From positions 2,839,866 to 2,903,865 of the forward strand of contig JALPQD010000223.1 of NCBI GenBank assembly GCA_023101885.1: 64,000 nucleotides of DNA. The letters are read 5' to 3'. A program made the position numbers and the translations under genes. The notes below the pieces were generated by a model. The model did not search any database and had not been told where the DNA came from. It saw only the letters and a list, made by a program, of their open reading frames with translations. Shown here piece after piece: positions 22,347 to 33,224 of this stretch (position 1 is its first letter; every line of letters starts with the position of its first letter). Source of the stretch: Typhlomys cinereus (taxonomy: Eukaryota; Chordata; Mammalia; Rodentia; Platacanthomyidae).

Positions 22347-22644
22347 GAGGGGCTGGAGAGGTGGCTCAGGGGTTAAGCCTCTGCCTTGCAGGCAGAAGGT
22401 CCTGAGTTCGGATCCCAGATCCCAAGTATAGATGCCAGACGGAAGCGGGGGTGGCCTGCGCTTCTAGTCCTGGTAGGGCGGACGGAGCCTGTGAATCCCT
22501 GGGCAGAAGGAGGTGGAGGCGTCCATGGTGGTTCCCGATTCGATTCGTCCATGGTTCTACACACACACATACACACATGCGTGCGCACATACATACACAA
22601 ACAAACAATTGAATAAATAATAATAATAATAAAATTAAAAAAAA
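22347..22644 (+). mobile_element. B2-superfamily SINE inserted in L1 ORF2 (youngest copy)
   Basis: The best-preserved SINE in the window. It begins GAGGGGCTGGAGAGGTGGCT, followed by the tRNA-related segment, the unrelated body, a (CA)/(CATA) tail (22558-22610), (AATA)n and an A-run. The A-box region is TGGCTCAGGGGT (22362-22373) and the B-box GTTCGGATCC (22406-22415). It is flanked by perfect 12-bp duplications. Because it lies in a young L1, it gives a recent date for SINE activity. Confidence 0.94.
22362..22415 (+). promoter_or_regulatory. RNA polymerase III A- and B-box of the SINE
   Basis: TGGCTCAGGGGT and GTTCGGATCC lie 33 bp apart, the tRNA-like internal promoter layout. The match to consensus is good, so this copy could be transcribed; that is inferred. 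Confidence 0.7.
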
Positions 22645-25635
22645 GATTTCCTGAAAACGAATGATAATGAAAATACAACTTACCAAAATCTCTGGGACAC
22701 AATGAAAGCTGTCATAAGAGGTAAGTTCATAGCTCTTAATGCCTACATCAAAAAAATGGAAACATCAGAAATAAATAACTTAACAATGCAGCTTAAAGCT
22801 TTAGAGAAACTAGAGCAATCTGATCCCAAAAGTAGTAGAAGAGAGGAGATTAGCAAAATAAGGGGAGAAATATCTGAAATCGAGATTAAGAAAACTGATA
22901 GAAAAAATCAACCAGTCAAAAAGCTGGCTCTTTGAAAAAAATCAATAAGATTGATACACCCCTAGCTAAATTAACCAAAAGCACGAGAGAGAAAACCCAA
23001 ATTAACAAAATTAGAAATGAACATGGAGTTATCACTACTGATACCCAAGAAATCCAGAGAATTATAACATCATATTTCAAAAACTTGTACTCTGTGAAGT
23101 TTGACAACACAAAAAAGATGGATGAATTTCTAAGTAAACACAACTTATCTAAATTGAATCAGGAAGTTGTGAATTATTTAAATAGTCCTATAACATATAA
23201 GGAAATTGAGGAAGTAATCTTGAATCTTCCCACCAAAAAAAATGTCCTGGACCAGAAGGATTCAGCACAGAGTTCTAACAGACATTTAAGGAGTTAATAA
23301 CACCAATACTCCTTAAACTGTTCCATCAAATAGCAAAGAAAGGAACACTACCAAATTCCTTCGGTGAAGCTAATATCATTTTAATCCCAAAACCTAACAA
23401 AGATTCACTTAAAAAAGAAATCTATAGGCCGATCTCTCTGATGAACACAGACGCAAAGATTCTGAACAAAGTCTTAGCAAATTGGATTAAAAAACACATT
23501 AAAAAGATCATTCACAGGAACCAAGTAAGCTTCATCCCCGGCACACAAGTTTGGTTCAACATACCCAAATCAATAAATGTAATTCATCATGTAAACCTGT
23601 CCAAAGTCCAAGACCACATGATACTCTCGATAGATGCAGAAAAAGCTTTTGACAAGATCCAACAGCCTTTTATGATCAAAACGCTAGAGACAGTAGGAAT
23701 GGAAGGAACCTTTATCAATATAATAAAAGCTGTATACAACAAGCCCACAGCAAGGATTTTCCTCAATGGGGAACAATTGGAAGCATTCCCACTTCAATCA
23801 GGAACTAGACAAGGCTGTCCACTCTCACCACTTCTATTCAATATTGTACTTGAAGTCTTAGCTGAAGCCATAAGACAAGAAAGGGACATAAGAGGGATTC
23901 AAATCGGCAAGGAAGAAGTCAAGCTATCCCTATTTGCAGATGACATGATCTTATACCTGAGTGATCCCAAAAACTCCACCAGGAAGCTCCTGGAACTAAT
24001 TGAGAAGTTCAGCAGGGTGGCAGGATACAAAATTAATGTGCAGAAATCAGAGACCTTCCGATATGCCTTGAGAGAAACAATCCCATTTACTATAGTCCCT
24101 AAAAAAATGAAATACCTTGGTATAAACCTAACCAAGGAGGTAAAAGACCTTTACAATGAAAACTTTAAAACTCTAAAGAAAGAATTAGCAGAAGACACCA
24201 GAAGGTGGAAAGACCTCCCATGTTCCTGGATTGGCAGAATCAACATCGTAAAAATGACCATCCTACCAAAGGCAATAAACAAATTCAATGGTATACCAAT
24301 TAAAATCCCAAAGCAATTCTTCAAAGAAGTTGACCAAACAATCTCAAAATTCATATGGAGGCACAAAAGACCCAGGATAGCAAAAACAATCCTGAGTAAC
24401 AAAAACACAGCTGGAGGTATTACCATACCAAACCTAAGTCTATACTACAAATCCATAGTTATAAAAACAGCCTGGCACTGCTTCCAAAATAGACACACAG
24501 ATCAGTGGATAAGGGTTGAAGACCCAGATATAAGCCCACAAAATTACAGCCATTTGGTCTTTGACAAAGGGGCCCAAAGAATCCAATGGACAAAGAACAG
24601 CATCTTCAACAAATGGTGCTGGCAAAACTGGATCTCCACATGCCGAAGATTAAAGCTGGACCCATACTTGTCACCATGTACAAGACTTAATTCCAAATGG
24701 ATCAAGGACCTTGATATAAGGCCAGAGACTATAAAAACCATAGGTGAAAGGATAGGGAACTCCCTCGAGCTGATTGGGCTAGGCCAACATTTCCTAAACA
24801 GACATCCAATGGAACAGTCACTGCTACCAACTCTCAACAGTTGGGATCTTGTGAAATCAAAGAGCTTCTGCTCAGATAAAGAGATTGTAACAGGAGCTCA
24901 AAGGCAACCCACAGAATGGGAGAAAATCTTCACTAACCACATGTCTGATAGAGTTCTACTGTCCAGAGTGCACAAAGAACTTGGAAAACTAAACATCAAG
25001 AAACCAATGGCCCAATTAAAAAATGGGCCCTGGAACTTAAAAGAAACTTTACCAGGGATGAAATTAAAATGTCTAAAAAATATCTTAAAAAATGCTCCAC
25101 TTCTTTAGCCATAAGGGAAATGAAAATCAAAACTTCCCTGAGATATCATCTCACCCCGGTCAGGATGGCAAAAATCCACAATACAAACAACAACAAATGC
25201 TGGAGAGGATGTGGAGAGAGGGGAACTCTGCTACATTGCTGGTGGGAATGCAGGCTCATACAGCCACTCTGGTGAGCCGTCTGGAGATTCTTAAAGAAAT
25301 TAAAGATTGAAATGCCATATGTCTCTGCTATTCCACTTTTGGGAATAACCCCCCATACAGCAGAGGTTCGCCTCGATAGCACAAGCTCGACCATGTTCAT
25401 AGCAGCACTGTTTATGATAGCAAAATCATGGAATCAACCTAAATGTCCAACAGTTGACGAGTGGATAAGGAAACTGTGGTACATCTATACAATGGAGTAC
25501 TACTCAGCCATCAAGAATGATGAATTACTGGAATTTGCCGGGAAATGGATGTCATTAGAAACAATTATATTAAGCGAAGTATCTCAAACCCAGAAAATTA
25601 AGCGCCGTATGTACTCCCTAATAGGTGGCTCCTAG

Positions 25636-26664
25636 TACCAAACCCACCCAGCCCACCTGGAGACACTCATAGGTAAATCTATGTATTACCTACAGTAATT
25701 GCAAGGATTATGAACAGGAGAGATGGGGTTGGAGGGCCACACCAGAAACAAGGAGAGAAGTGACCATGTTACAGTAGAGAAAATAGGCCTCCATCAAGGA
25801 CTGCAAGTAAGTAATATGACACCTGGTTCAGTTCACAGACGTTCGTTCCTGATCATTTACAACTAAGGGGGTATGATCTCACCAGAAGGGGAGGGCATAT
25901 AGTCTGGCAGATAAAAAGTAACCATTTTGCAAATGGGTGATTGACCCTTCCCTCACTGAGGTTTCCTACTTTTATTGCATCTACCCTTGAATGTGCTCTT
26001 ATAATAAGACTCCAGTTTAACTTTTTGTCTCTGGCCAGGGGGTGACATACAGTGCCCAGCAGGAACAGCAAAACTGCAAAAGAAAATCAACAAACCACAA
26101 TCCAGAACTTCAGAGACTCTATATCAACCACCTAGAACTAGGCCAGACTAATCTCTCCCCATCCTGAAGCTCAGGGGCATTTGCGGAAGAGGGGGCGGTA
26201 AGAGTGTAAGAGCAAAAGGATGGGAGGAGCAATGATTTGCAAGATACTCCACACAAGTTAGGGCCGAAGCAATCATAATTGGACATTGCATGCCCAGCGC
26301 AATGTCCAACACACTATTGACCTCACAAAGTCTAGCATCTGCTAAAGGCACCAAGATCCTTCGAGGCAAGGGGTTGGCAGCCACAGTAGTGTTCCTATGC
26401 TTAAGGGGAACACAGGAAAGGGTTCAGGGAAATGCCACTGGGTCCTTGTACGTCATTGGAGAGGAGGGCCCAGAGGAGAGTCAGGGATGCACATTAAAGG
26501 ACTCTCTGGGAATTGGGGCGGGAGGCACTGGGGGATGGGGAGGGAGGGGTGAGAGGAGGGAGAGCAGGGGGTTCGGGTGGAGGAGGAGGGAGGGAGGGAA
26601 CCGGTGTACCTATTCAGTTTGTATGAGCGGAATTAATAATAAAAAATGTTAAAAAAAAAAAAAA
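25636..26664 (+). other. L1 3' UTR with G-rich tract
   Basis: Non-coding tail of the young L1, conserved in the copies at 6042-6320 and 51245-51998. It contains many G-runs at 26515-26600, capable in principle of forming G-quadruplexes, as known for L1 3' UTRs. The 120-codon frame at 26290-26652 overlaps this region and is spurious. Confidence 0.9.
26638..26643 (+). terminator. L1 polyadenylation signal
   Basis: AATAAA lies about 10 bp before the poly-A tract (26651-26664) at the 3' end of the L1. Confidence 0.75.
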
Positions 26665-26687
26665 GAAAGTGAGACAAAGCCTTTCCC
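26665..26687 (+). repeat. Right target-site duplication of the young L1
   Basis: GAAAGTGAGACAAAGCC plus TTTCCC follows the A-tail directly and matches 20233-20255 with one mismatch. Confidence 0.93.
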
Positions 26688-27074
26688 AGGTAATCAAAAG
26701 TCCAGGGACTTTTTCACCACTTGGACCAGCTTTGCAAGAAATTCTAAAGCGATTTTTCTGAAGGAATGGGAAGACAGAAGAAGCAACTTAAAAATACAGA
26801 AAGTATAAGATTCATGGGTACAGGTAAGTATATAGTCAAACTTAGAATACCATTAACACTGTAATGGTGACATGTAAGTTAAAATATATTCTTATTGAAA
26901 CAGTTGTTTAAAGTACACAAATTTATGAAGGCATAAATCATGACACTATGAAATGTGGGAAGAATTTAAAGAAAGTAGTAGCTTTTATGAGAGATTGAAA
27001 TGAAGTTGTAATCACTGTAGATATAAGATGTTTCTATGGGTTTCATGGCAATCACTGAATAAAAAGCTACAGTA

Positions 27075-27372
27075 CAGCTGGAGAGATGATGTGGTATAAA
27101 ACACTGACGTACATTCAGACCTGATATAGAAATGCCAAGTGGATGTGGTTGCGCTCCTGTAATTTCAGTCTTGGATAGCAGAGAATAGGATTTTCCACAG
27201 CCACCTGGCCAGCCAGAACAGCCCTATCAGTAAACTTTCATTTTGATTAGAGATTCTTCCATCAAAAAAGTAATCAACAAGGTGGAAGAGTGATGGAGTA
27301 TTATTTTTAATATCAACCTTGATATTCCATGCGCACATGCCCACATATACATCCATACACATATACATGAAA
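27075..27372 (+). mobile_element. Degenerate B2-superfamily SINE within the old L1
   Basis: ACAGCTGGAGAGATGATGTG starts a diverged SINE head, followed by GAAATGCCAAGTGGATGTGG and a CACATGCCCACATATACATC tail. The middle is poorly matched, so the boundaries are approximate. Confidence 0.5.
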
Positions 27373-28258
27373 ATAGGAGAAAAAGTCTGATTAGGTTTGA
27401 AGAAGAAAGAAAATAACAAAAGCATAGAATTACAAAATAAATAATAGATCACAAAGGAAGGTGAATGAGAGGAAGAGCAAAAGAAACATGAAAATTTCAG
27501 AACATAATCAACAAAAGAACAATAGTAGATCAATTAATTTTTAATGTAAATGGGTTAAACTCTTCCATCCAAAGATGTAGGTGACTGAACAGATTGAAAT
27601 TCAAGATCCAGTTGCACGTTGCGTACTGGTCCTTTCTTTAGGGATAAACATTGGCCAAAACTGAAAGAAGGGAAAATATATATCAAGCAATGGCAACAAA
27701 AGGCAGAGGTGACTGTGCTCATTTCAGAAAAAGTAGATTATAAGCTAAAACTCTTATGAGAGACAAAGAAGGTTACTATATAAAAATAAAGCAGTCAGTT
27801 TGCCAAGAAGACATAATGATCTTCCATATATGCATGCAACATGAACACCTATACAGCAAATATTCACAAAAATGAATGGAAGAATTGACAGCATTGTAAC
27901 AAATGGAAGTCAGGCAAATACTCTGCTTTCAACAATGGCAATGGCTAGATCATACAGACAGGAAATCAATAAAAAAAGCAGTGGATCTAAGGTAGAACTA
28001 ACAGATATATGCAGACTGTTCTAATACATTATCTTCTCAAGCACAGGAAAAATATTCTCTAAAATAGTTATATTTTAAACTAAAACAGCTGAAGAAATTT
28101 GATAATAATGAATTATACTAATTTTTTTCCCTACAATGATATGGAATTGTAAATCACCAAGGAAGAAATTTATCAATTCATAATATGGATGAATTAAATA
28201 TATGCCTAAAAGGCCAGCGGAACATGGAAAAAATCAAAAAGAAGTTAAAAAAAACTGA

Positions 28259-28345
28259 AGCTGTGGTTATACTTCAAATCATTTGCTTAGTACACACAGA
28301 CCCTGTGGTTGATTTCCAGCACTACCAAAAGTAAACTACTGGACA
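28259..28345 (+). mobile_element. ID-type SINE within the old L1
   Basis: CAAATCATTTGCTTAGTACA, ACAGACCCTGTGGTTGATTT and CCAGCACTACC match the ID consensus order (GCTTGCCTAGCATGC, GGCCCTGGGTTCGATCCCCAGCACC). Confidence 0.6.
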
Positions 28346-29067
28346 CAAGAGAAAATGGAAACACAATGAATATAGTATGTTTAGAGGAAGCATCAAAAGC
28401 CAATATATAAGAGGAATTAATAGCAAAAATGACTGCAGTAAGGATAAAAAACATTTTCAAATAAGCAATCTAACTTTACACCTCAAGGAACTGAAAAAGC
28501 AAAAGTACAAAAGACTAAAAAGGAGAGAGGGAAGAAAATAAAGATTAAAGCATAAATAAAACAAAACTAGAAAAACGATAGGAAATGAACCCACCAAACT
28601 AAAAGTTGCCTGTTTTTCTAAACAGCAAGCAAAGTAACCAGCATGTAAGTTTAAAGTGTAGAAAAAAAAAAACAAGTCAAATAAATAAAATCATAAATAA
28701 ATAGAAACAAGGTATTACAGAAATACACAGGATTATAAGGTGTTTCTTTGAATAATGATTTTTAAATCAGAAAATTGAGAAGAAGTGGATAAATCCAGGC
28801 AGCAGAGAGGAAGAGAATACAGGAAAAGGCTAGGGCCAGATACAACCCCCCAAAACACAACCTCAGTGACCTACCTCGTTAAAAGACTAACCACTCCTCA
28901 AGGCAGAGCCCCCATGATTCCTTCATCTCTGGAAACATCATCACAGACATCCCCAGAGTTGTGCTTTACTAATTTTCAAGACATTTATCAGTCCCATTGA
29001 AGCTGACAATTTAAATTAACTATCATGTGAAAGCTATGCATTCAAAATCTATTAAAATGGTGAAAGA

Positions 29068-29345
29068 GTGTCAGAGAGATGGCTCAGGGGTAAAGACTGT
29101 CTCGCAAGCAGAAAGTCCTGAATTCGGATCCTGAATCCCATGTACAAAAGTCAGGTAAAAGGCAAGTATTTCTGGTCCTGATAGGCGGAGTCTGGAAAAC
29201 TCTAGATCAAAGCAAAGAGGAGGTAGCACAATCCAGCATGATTCCCAAAATCACTCCTGGGCTCCCACAGGTGTACACAGTGCCCTCTGAGACACACACA
29301 CACACAGAGACACATGACACATGCAAAAAATAATAAAATAAAATT
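29068..29345 (+). mobile_element. B2-superfamily SINE within the old L1
   Basis: TGTCAGAGAGATGGCTCAGG, CTCGCAAGCAGAAAGTCCTG and AATTCGGATCC give the tRNA-like head. The body contains CAATCCAGCATGATTCCCAA and a CACACACACACA tail, then an A-rich end. Near full length. Confidence 0.85.
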
Positions 29346-30491
29346 TAAGTACCTTAAATAAATGGAAATTTGTAATGCTCATAGATTAGGAACACTAATA
29401 ATGTCACAATATTCATATTACTGAATATAATGTACAAATTAAATGTAATTTCTACTAAAATCTCAGTGGCATTTTTTGCAGAAAAAAACTAAAATTCATA
29501 CAAAACTGTAAACCACGTAAGAACCAAAAATACTTGAGCAACCTTGAATAAGAACAAAATTAGAGGCACTACATTTCCTGGTGTCACATTATAAAACAAT
29601 CTCAATTTAATAGCGCAATACTAGCATAAAAATAGGCACACAGACCAGTGGAACAGAATAAAGACCAGAAATAAACTCACATATAAGAACAACTAATTTC
29701 TTACAAAGGCTCCAGGAATACCCAATGATGAATGAGGAGTCTTTTCAACAGTGTTGGAAAATTGGATGCTGACTTGCAAAACAATGAACTTGGACCCTGA
29801 CCTTACACAGTACACATGTGTGTGCGTCTGTGTGTGTGTGTATGGTGCTATATATAGGCACCCAAAGCCTTATAATCAAGATTTCAAGTATACATGTGAC
29901 TTTCATGTTCACTCCATCATTATACAAAATAATCAAGATATGAAAGAAGCCTGTATTTCTACTGAATTATGAGTGGATAAAGAAATTATTTTACATTCAT
30001 ACACTGGAATGCTTTACAGCTCTAACAAAAGAGATGCTGTAATTTGCCAACAGCATAGATGGGCCTGGAGATCATTCAAAATAAGCTGAGCACAGACAGA
30101 TGATTATTGCATTTATACATGGAGTCTAAACTAGACAAACTGACCGAGGCAGAGAATAGAATGTGGTTGCCTGGCCCAGGGTTGGAGTAATGGAGATGGA
30201 AGCATGATGGTTAAACAAAGTAAAGATATTTTACTGATGCACCCTTCAGAACTGGGCTTACAGTTAACAGGACGGTGGCGTATACTTAAAATTGCCAAAG
30301 TGAAAGATGCTACATCACGTGCTTTACTTAACACAGTAATGATAAAGGATGACAGAGAAAATTAAGGGGTGGACAGACATGTCTGTGACTTTGGTAGTGG
30401 TGATGCTGTTGCATTATACACTTAATGCCTTAAGCAGATATGTATACAATAAGCATGTCACCATGTATCTTATATCAAGAAACTGCTTTTT

Positions 30492-30716
30492 GGTCTGGAG
30501 AGAGAATTGAGAAGTTATAGCTGGGCTCTGCCTCACAAGCAGAAGGACCTGAGTTCAGATCATGGATCCCACTTAAAAATGAAAGGTAGAAGTGGCAGCA
30601 GACTGTACCTCTGGCTCTGTAAGAATATCCCAGAGTGAAGCAAAAATTAATTGAAGCAATCCAAGATGATTCCTGAAGTCACTCTTGGGCCTCCAGAGTC
30701 ATACCAAGTACTCTCT

Positions 30717-30753
<37 letters not shown>

Positions 30754-30770
30754 AAAAATAACAGAAACAA
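30492..30770 (+). mobile_element. B2-superfamily SINE with (CA)n tail
   Basis: TGGTCTGGAGAGAGAATTGA, CTCTGCCTCACAAGCAGAAG, GACCTGAGTTCAGATC and the body through CAATCCAAGATGATTCCTGA, ending in (CA)n at 30718-30751. Confidence 0.85.
30718..30751. repeat. (CA)n microsatellite in SINE tail
   Basis: A pure CA run forming the tail of the SINE at 30492-30770. Confidence 0.95.
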
Positions 30771-30945
30771 ATGAGGGATTTTTTTTAATGGAGAATTTAT
30801 CAATGGCAGACGAACAATGGTTTCACAAATACACAAAAATAGTACAGTATCTCTATCTTGATGTCTCTAGATGAAAGAGACCCACATGTGAAAGATAAAT
30901 TCTAAAGTTAATAGATGAAAACATCTAAAAGTCACTTTAATTTTA

Positions 30946-30980
30946 TAGTCAAATACTCTACCTCCGAGCTATACCCCCCA
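30946..30980 (-). mobile_element. ID-type SINE fragment
   Basis: The minus strand reads GGGGGGTATAGCTCGGAGGT and AGAGTATTTGACTATA, the ID 5' head. Only about 35 bp are kept. Confidence 0.6.
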
Positions 30981-30999
30981 AAATCACTTTAGCTTTGTA

Positions 31000-31789
31000 G
31001 TGAGGTCTGTCTTCTAAAGCTACAGGGCACATAGAACAATTAAGATGGAATAGCATGAATATCAAAGATTCAACAAAAAGTTAAAGTGGATTTAGATTAG
31101 ATTTAAAAATCCCTGCAAATCAACAAGAAGACAGGGAAACAGACAAAATTGAGGATTTATAAGAGAAATCCAAAGTTAATAGAGATGTTTATATGAAGGA
31201 GAAGTCAGAACTGAAACCAATGGGTTGACAGACACTCCCAGCTGATCAGCACACATTTCTCAGTATTTGAATATTGAAGATTTCTGAATGTTTGTATGAA
31301 ACTGGTATAGCTTTTTTAGGGTGTAATTACTGAAGTACGCCTAATTTCCTGCTCTTACACCCTCGTAGGACCAAACTTCAGCGTGATTTTTTTCCAATGG
31401 GTGTCCTTGGGGACTTGAAGAACGCCTAATATCATGTATGGAACAGTGGGAATCACCATTTATCACCAGGAGAGGGATGCATACATATGTCTGTGTTGGA
31501 ACATTTGAGGAAACTGGATACATTAAAGTAGAAGAGCCTCAAGCAAAGTTGAGTCTCTAAAACATGTGAAAATAATAAAATGACAAACTCAACACAAAAG
31601 TATTTCAGAACATATAAGTCTAGATAAAATAACACCATACATATTTTACAAACAGTTTTGTGTATTTTTTTTGAATTTAATCAGTTTTGCATGGAGAAGT
31701 GGGAAATAATGTAAAGTGGGTGGAAGCAAATGGGATTAAATAAATAAAACATGACTCACTTTTGACTAATCCCATGATAATTAAGGGTT

Positions 31790-31790
<1 letters not shown>
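31000..31790. other. Unrecognised intron sequence
   Basis: No gene or repeat family supported. Small minus-strand frames (31341-31523, 31453-31638) show no similarity I recognise. Confidence 0.5.

Positions 31791-31791
<1 letters not shown>

Positions 31792-31826
<35 letters not shown>
31792..31826 (-). repeat. 35-nt poly-T (poly-A on minus strand)
   Basis: Pure T-run. Sequence to its right, read on the minus strand, would be the 3' end of a polyadenylated transcript (ending CTTAAATTAAGC before the A-run). It may be a retrocopy tail of unknown source, with no clear target-site duplication. Confidence 0.6.
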
Positions 31827-31829
<3 letters not shown>

Positions 31830-32129
31830 TAATTTAAGAACAGAAGGGTTTGACTGTACTGTAGAAAAGCAGCATTTGTCCAGGGGACCAGTATTTTGGT
31901 CTTTTGAACTGGCCCTGGCCATGTGACTCTATAAACGGATTATTTATGTCCCAGGTTTTCAGATTCCAAAATTACAAATATAAGTAAAATGTATTTATAT
32001 GGAAAACGTACACATGATAATTAAATATCATATCCCTCTACAGTATTTTTATAAGTGTAATACACTATGTCATAAGAAATATGTAAATGATTATGGTAAA
32101 TATATGTATATCCTGTGGTAAACAAGTGA

Positions 32130-32462
32130 CATATGATTGTTAATCTTCATTGTCAATGTCACTGGACTTGGAATCACTTAGGAGCTAATCTGGGAGAGTG
32201 TCTACTAGAAAGATTCAATCACAAAGGAAAGGCCCACCTGAATGAATGTGGGTGGCATTACCAATGGGTTCTGGACTGAATAGAAAGCAAAGTAAGAGAA
32301 AGGAAGAGCCCAGGCATAGATCTCTCACTAGTTTTTGGCAGCTGCCTCAAGTTCCTGGTGCCATACCTTCCCTGCTATGGTGGATTATGGGCCAAAATAA
32401 GCCATTTAAATTGTTTCTTGTCAGGTATTTGGTCACGGAAATGAGAACAGCAACCAATAAAG
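32130..32462 (+). mobile_element. Rodent medium-reiterated repeat (URR1-like), plus
   Basis: ATTGTTAATCTTCATTGTCA, CTGGACTTGGAATCACTTAG, GAATGTGGGTGGCATTACCA, GTTCTGGACTGAATAGAAAG, GCCAAAATAAGCCATTTAAA and TTGTCAGGTATTTGGTCACG follow a common rodent dispersed repeat that I associate with URR1 (name from memory). 63050-63416 is a reverse-oriented relative. Confidence 0.65.
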
Positions 32463-32958
32463 ATGCAAATCATTTTACTATTTGGTATTCATGGTCACTC
32501 ACACATATGCAGAATGCCTCCTTTAGATCTAACCACACAGTACACCCATCTCATTTGAACATACATTCCTATTTTAGTGGTTTAGAAAAGTCAGTTTTAC
32601 ATAGCCTAAGCGACCTAATTTCTATAATCCGGTAACAGGAAAGAAAACTGAGAAGTTCACGTAAAAAGCTGAGCTGTTAAATATTTCTTAGGTCCACATT
32701 CAACAAACCTACACTGAAGTAAGTCACCGTCTGCAGGCAGCAGATTGCCTACAAACCTGTGCCACCTTCCTGCATGAGGCAGAGCCAGACCTGAGGAATG
32801 TGCCACTGCCTTCCTCTCCTGGCAGGGGGCCCTGTCAGCAGGCCAGCACCTCGATTGTGGGTCTCTTCATGCTCTTGGCTCTGAATGGTTATTCCTGAGT
32901 TTCCACTGCCAACCTGAAGCTGTCTTTGCTGTCCACATGCACCTGGCAGAAGGGCTTG

Positions 32959-32960
<2 letters not shown>

Positions 32961-33002
<42 letters not shown>
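32961..33002. repeat. (CA)n microsatellite
   Basis: About 42 bp of CA. No SINE body is recognised beside it, unlike most CA runs in this window. Confidence 0.95.
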
Positions 33003-33004
<2 letters not shown>

Positions 33005-33127
33005 ATAAATCTGCCATCAAAAATGAGCCAGAGCCAAAATATCATATGTGCGAAAAAGCAAAGAAGATTTTTTGAAACTTTAAATGCATTATCTTTATAA
33101 TTTTCTGACTTTTGAAAGCAATGGTTT

Positions 33128-33220
33128 TTGAACCGGGTTTTGTTACGTAGTACAGTTGGCCTTGCCCTTGTGATCTTCTGGCCTTTACCTCTCAAGAACT
33201 GGGCTATAGACACATTCATT
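33128..33220 (-). mobile_element. B1-type SINE fragment
   Basis: On the plus strand GGGTTTTGTTACGTAGTACA, GTTGGCCTTG, TGATCTTCTGGCCTTTACCT and CTCAAGAACTGGGCTATAGA follow the reverse complement of B1, with an internal gap. Old copy. Confidence 0.6.
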
Positions 33221-33224
33221 ATAT

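Larger units (their letters stand above)
21522..25635 (+). pseudogene. L1 ORF2 (endonuclease/reverse transcriptase), multiply broken
   Basis: ORF2p nicks target DNA and reverse-transcribes L1 RNA. The 5' part (21522-22346, start MSGIKNSFSI) is an uninterrupted endonuclease domain: Asn14 in TLNVNG, Glu43 in LQETH, GDFNT, SKIDHI and LSDHHG. A SINE then splits it. After 22657 the frame resumes with shifts near 22896, 22937 and 23245 and a TAA at 23276-23278. From 23441 a 555-codon frame holds the RT domain: [14 protein letters not shown] and the catalytic FADDMILYL (Asp-Asp at 23939-23944). Another shift near 25040 leads to the Cys-rich end ([18 protein letters not shown]), a TGA at 25273-25275, and the final frame through MPYVSAIPLLGI to a stop at 25635. 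No functional protein is possible from this copy. Confidence 0.95.
20256..26664 (+). mobile_element. Nearly complete young L1 (LINE-1), inactivated
   Basis: A 6.4-kb L1 in plus orientation, antisense to PIEZO2. In order: a short GC-rich 5' UTR (20256-20410), ORF1 (20411 on), ORF2 (21522-25635, split by a SINE at 22347-22644), a 3' UTR with a G-rich tract (26515-26600), an AATAAA signal (26638) and a 14-nt A-tail to 26664. It is flanked by a 23-bp target-site duplication. Only about 155 bp precede ORF1, so the 5' UTR is likely partial. ORF1 ends early, and ORF2 has a SINE, about four frameshifts and two nonsense codons, so the copy cannot move by itself. Confidence 0.96.
26665..30480 (+). mobile_element. 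Old L1, right part (end of ORF1, ORF2, 3' UTR)
   Basis: The segment opens with sequence like the ORF1 C-terminus (GACAAAGCCTTTCCCAGGTA, then CACCACTTGGACCAGCTTTG and GCAAGAAATTCTAAAG). Divergent ORF2 text follows: AATGTAAATGGGTTAAACTC (endonuclease start), ATGAACACCTATACAGCAAA, AGAACTAACAGATATATGCA, ACACAGACCAGTGGAACAGA and AACAATGAACTTGGACCCTG, in the right order. It then passes into 3' UTR-like sequence. Internal deletions and three SINEs interrupt it, and no long frame survives. It resembles mammal-wide L1M subfamilies. Confidence 0.75.

Noticed and set aside
22362..22415. A tRNA gene
   Set aside because: The A- and B-box belong to a SINE. The anticodon arm and acceptor pairing of a functional tRNA are not present, and the sequence continues into a SINE body.
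22366..22702. Minus frames of 106 and 109 codons
   Set aside because: They are the reversed SINE in L1 ORF2 and its CA tail.
26290..26652. 120-codon plus frame
   Set aside because: It is within the L1 3' UTR, and its Gly/Arg-rich tail is the G-rich tract.
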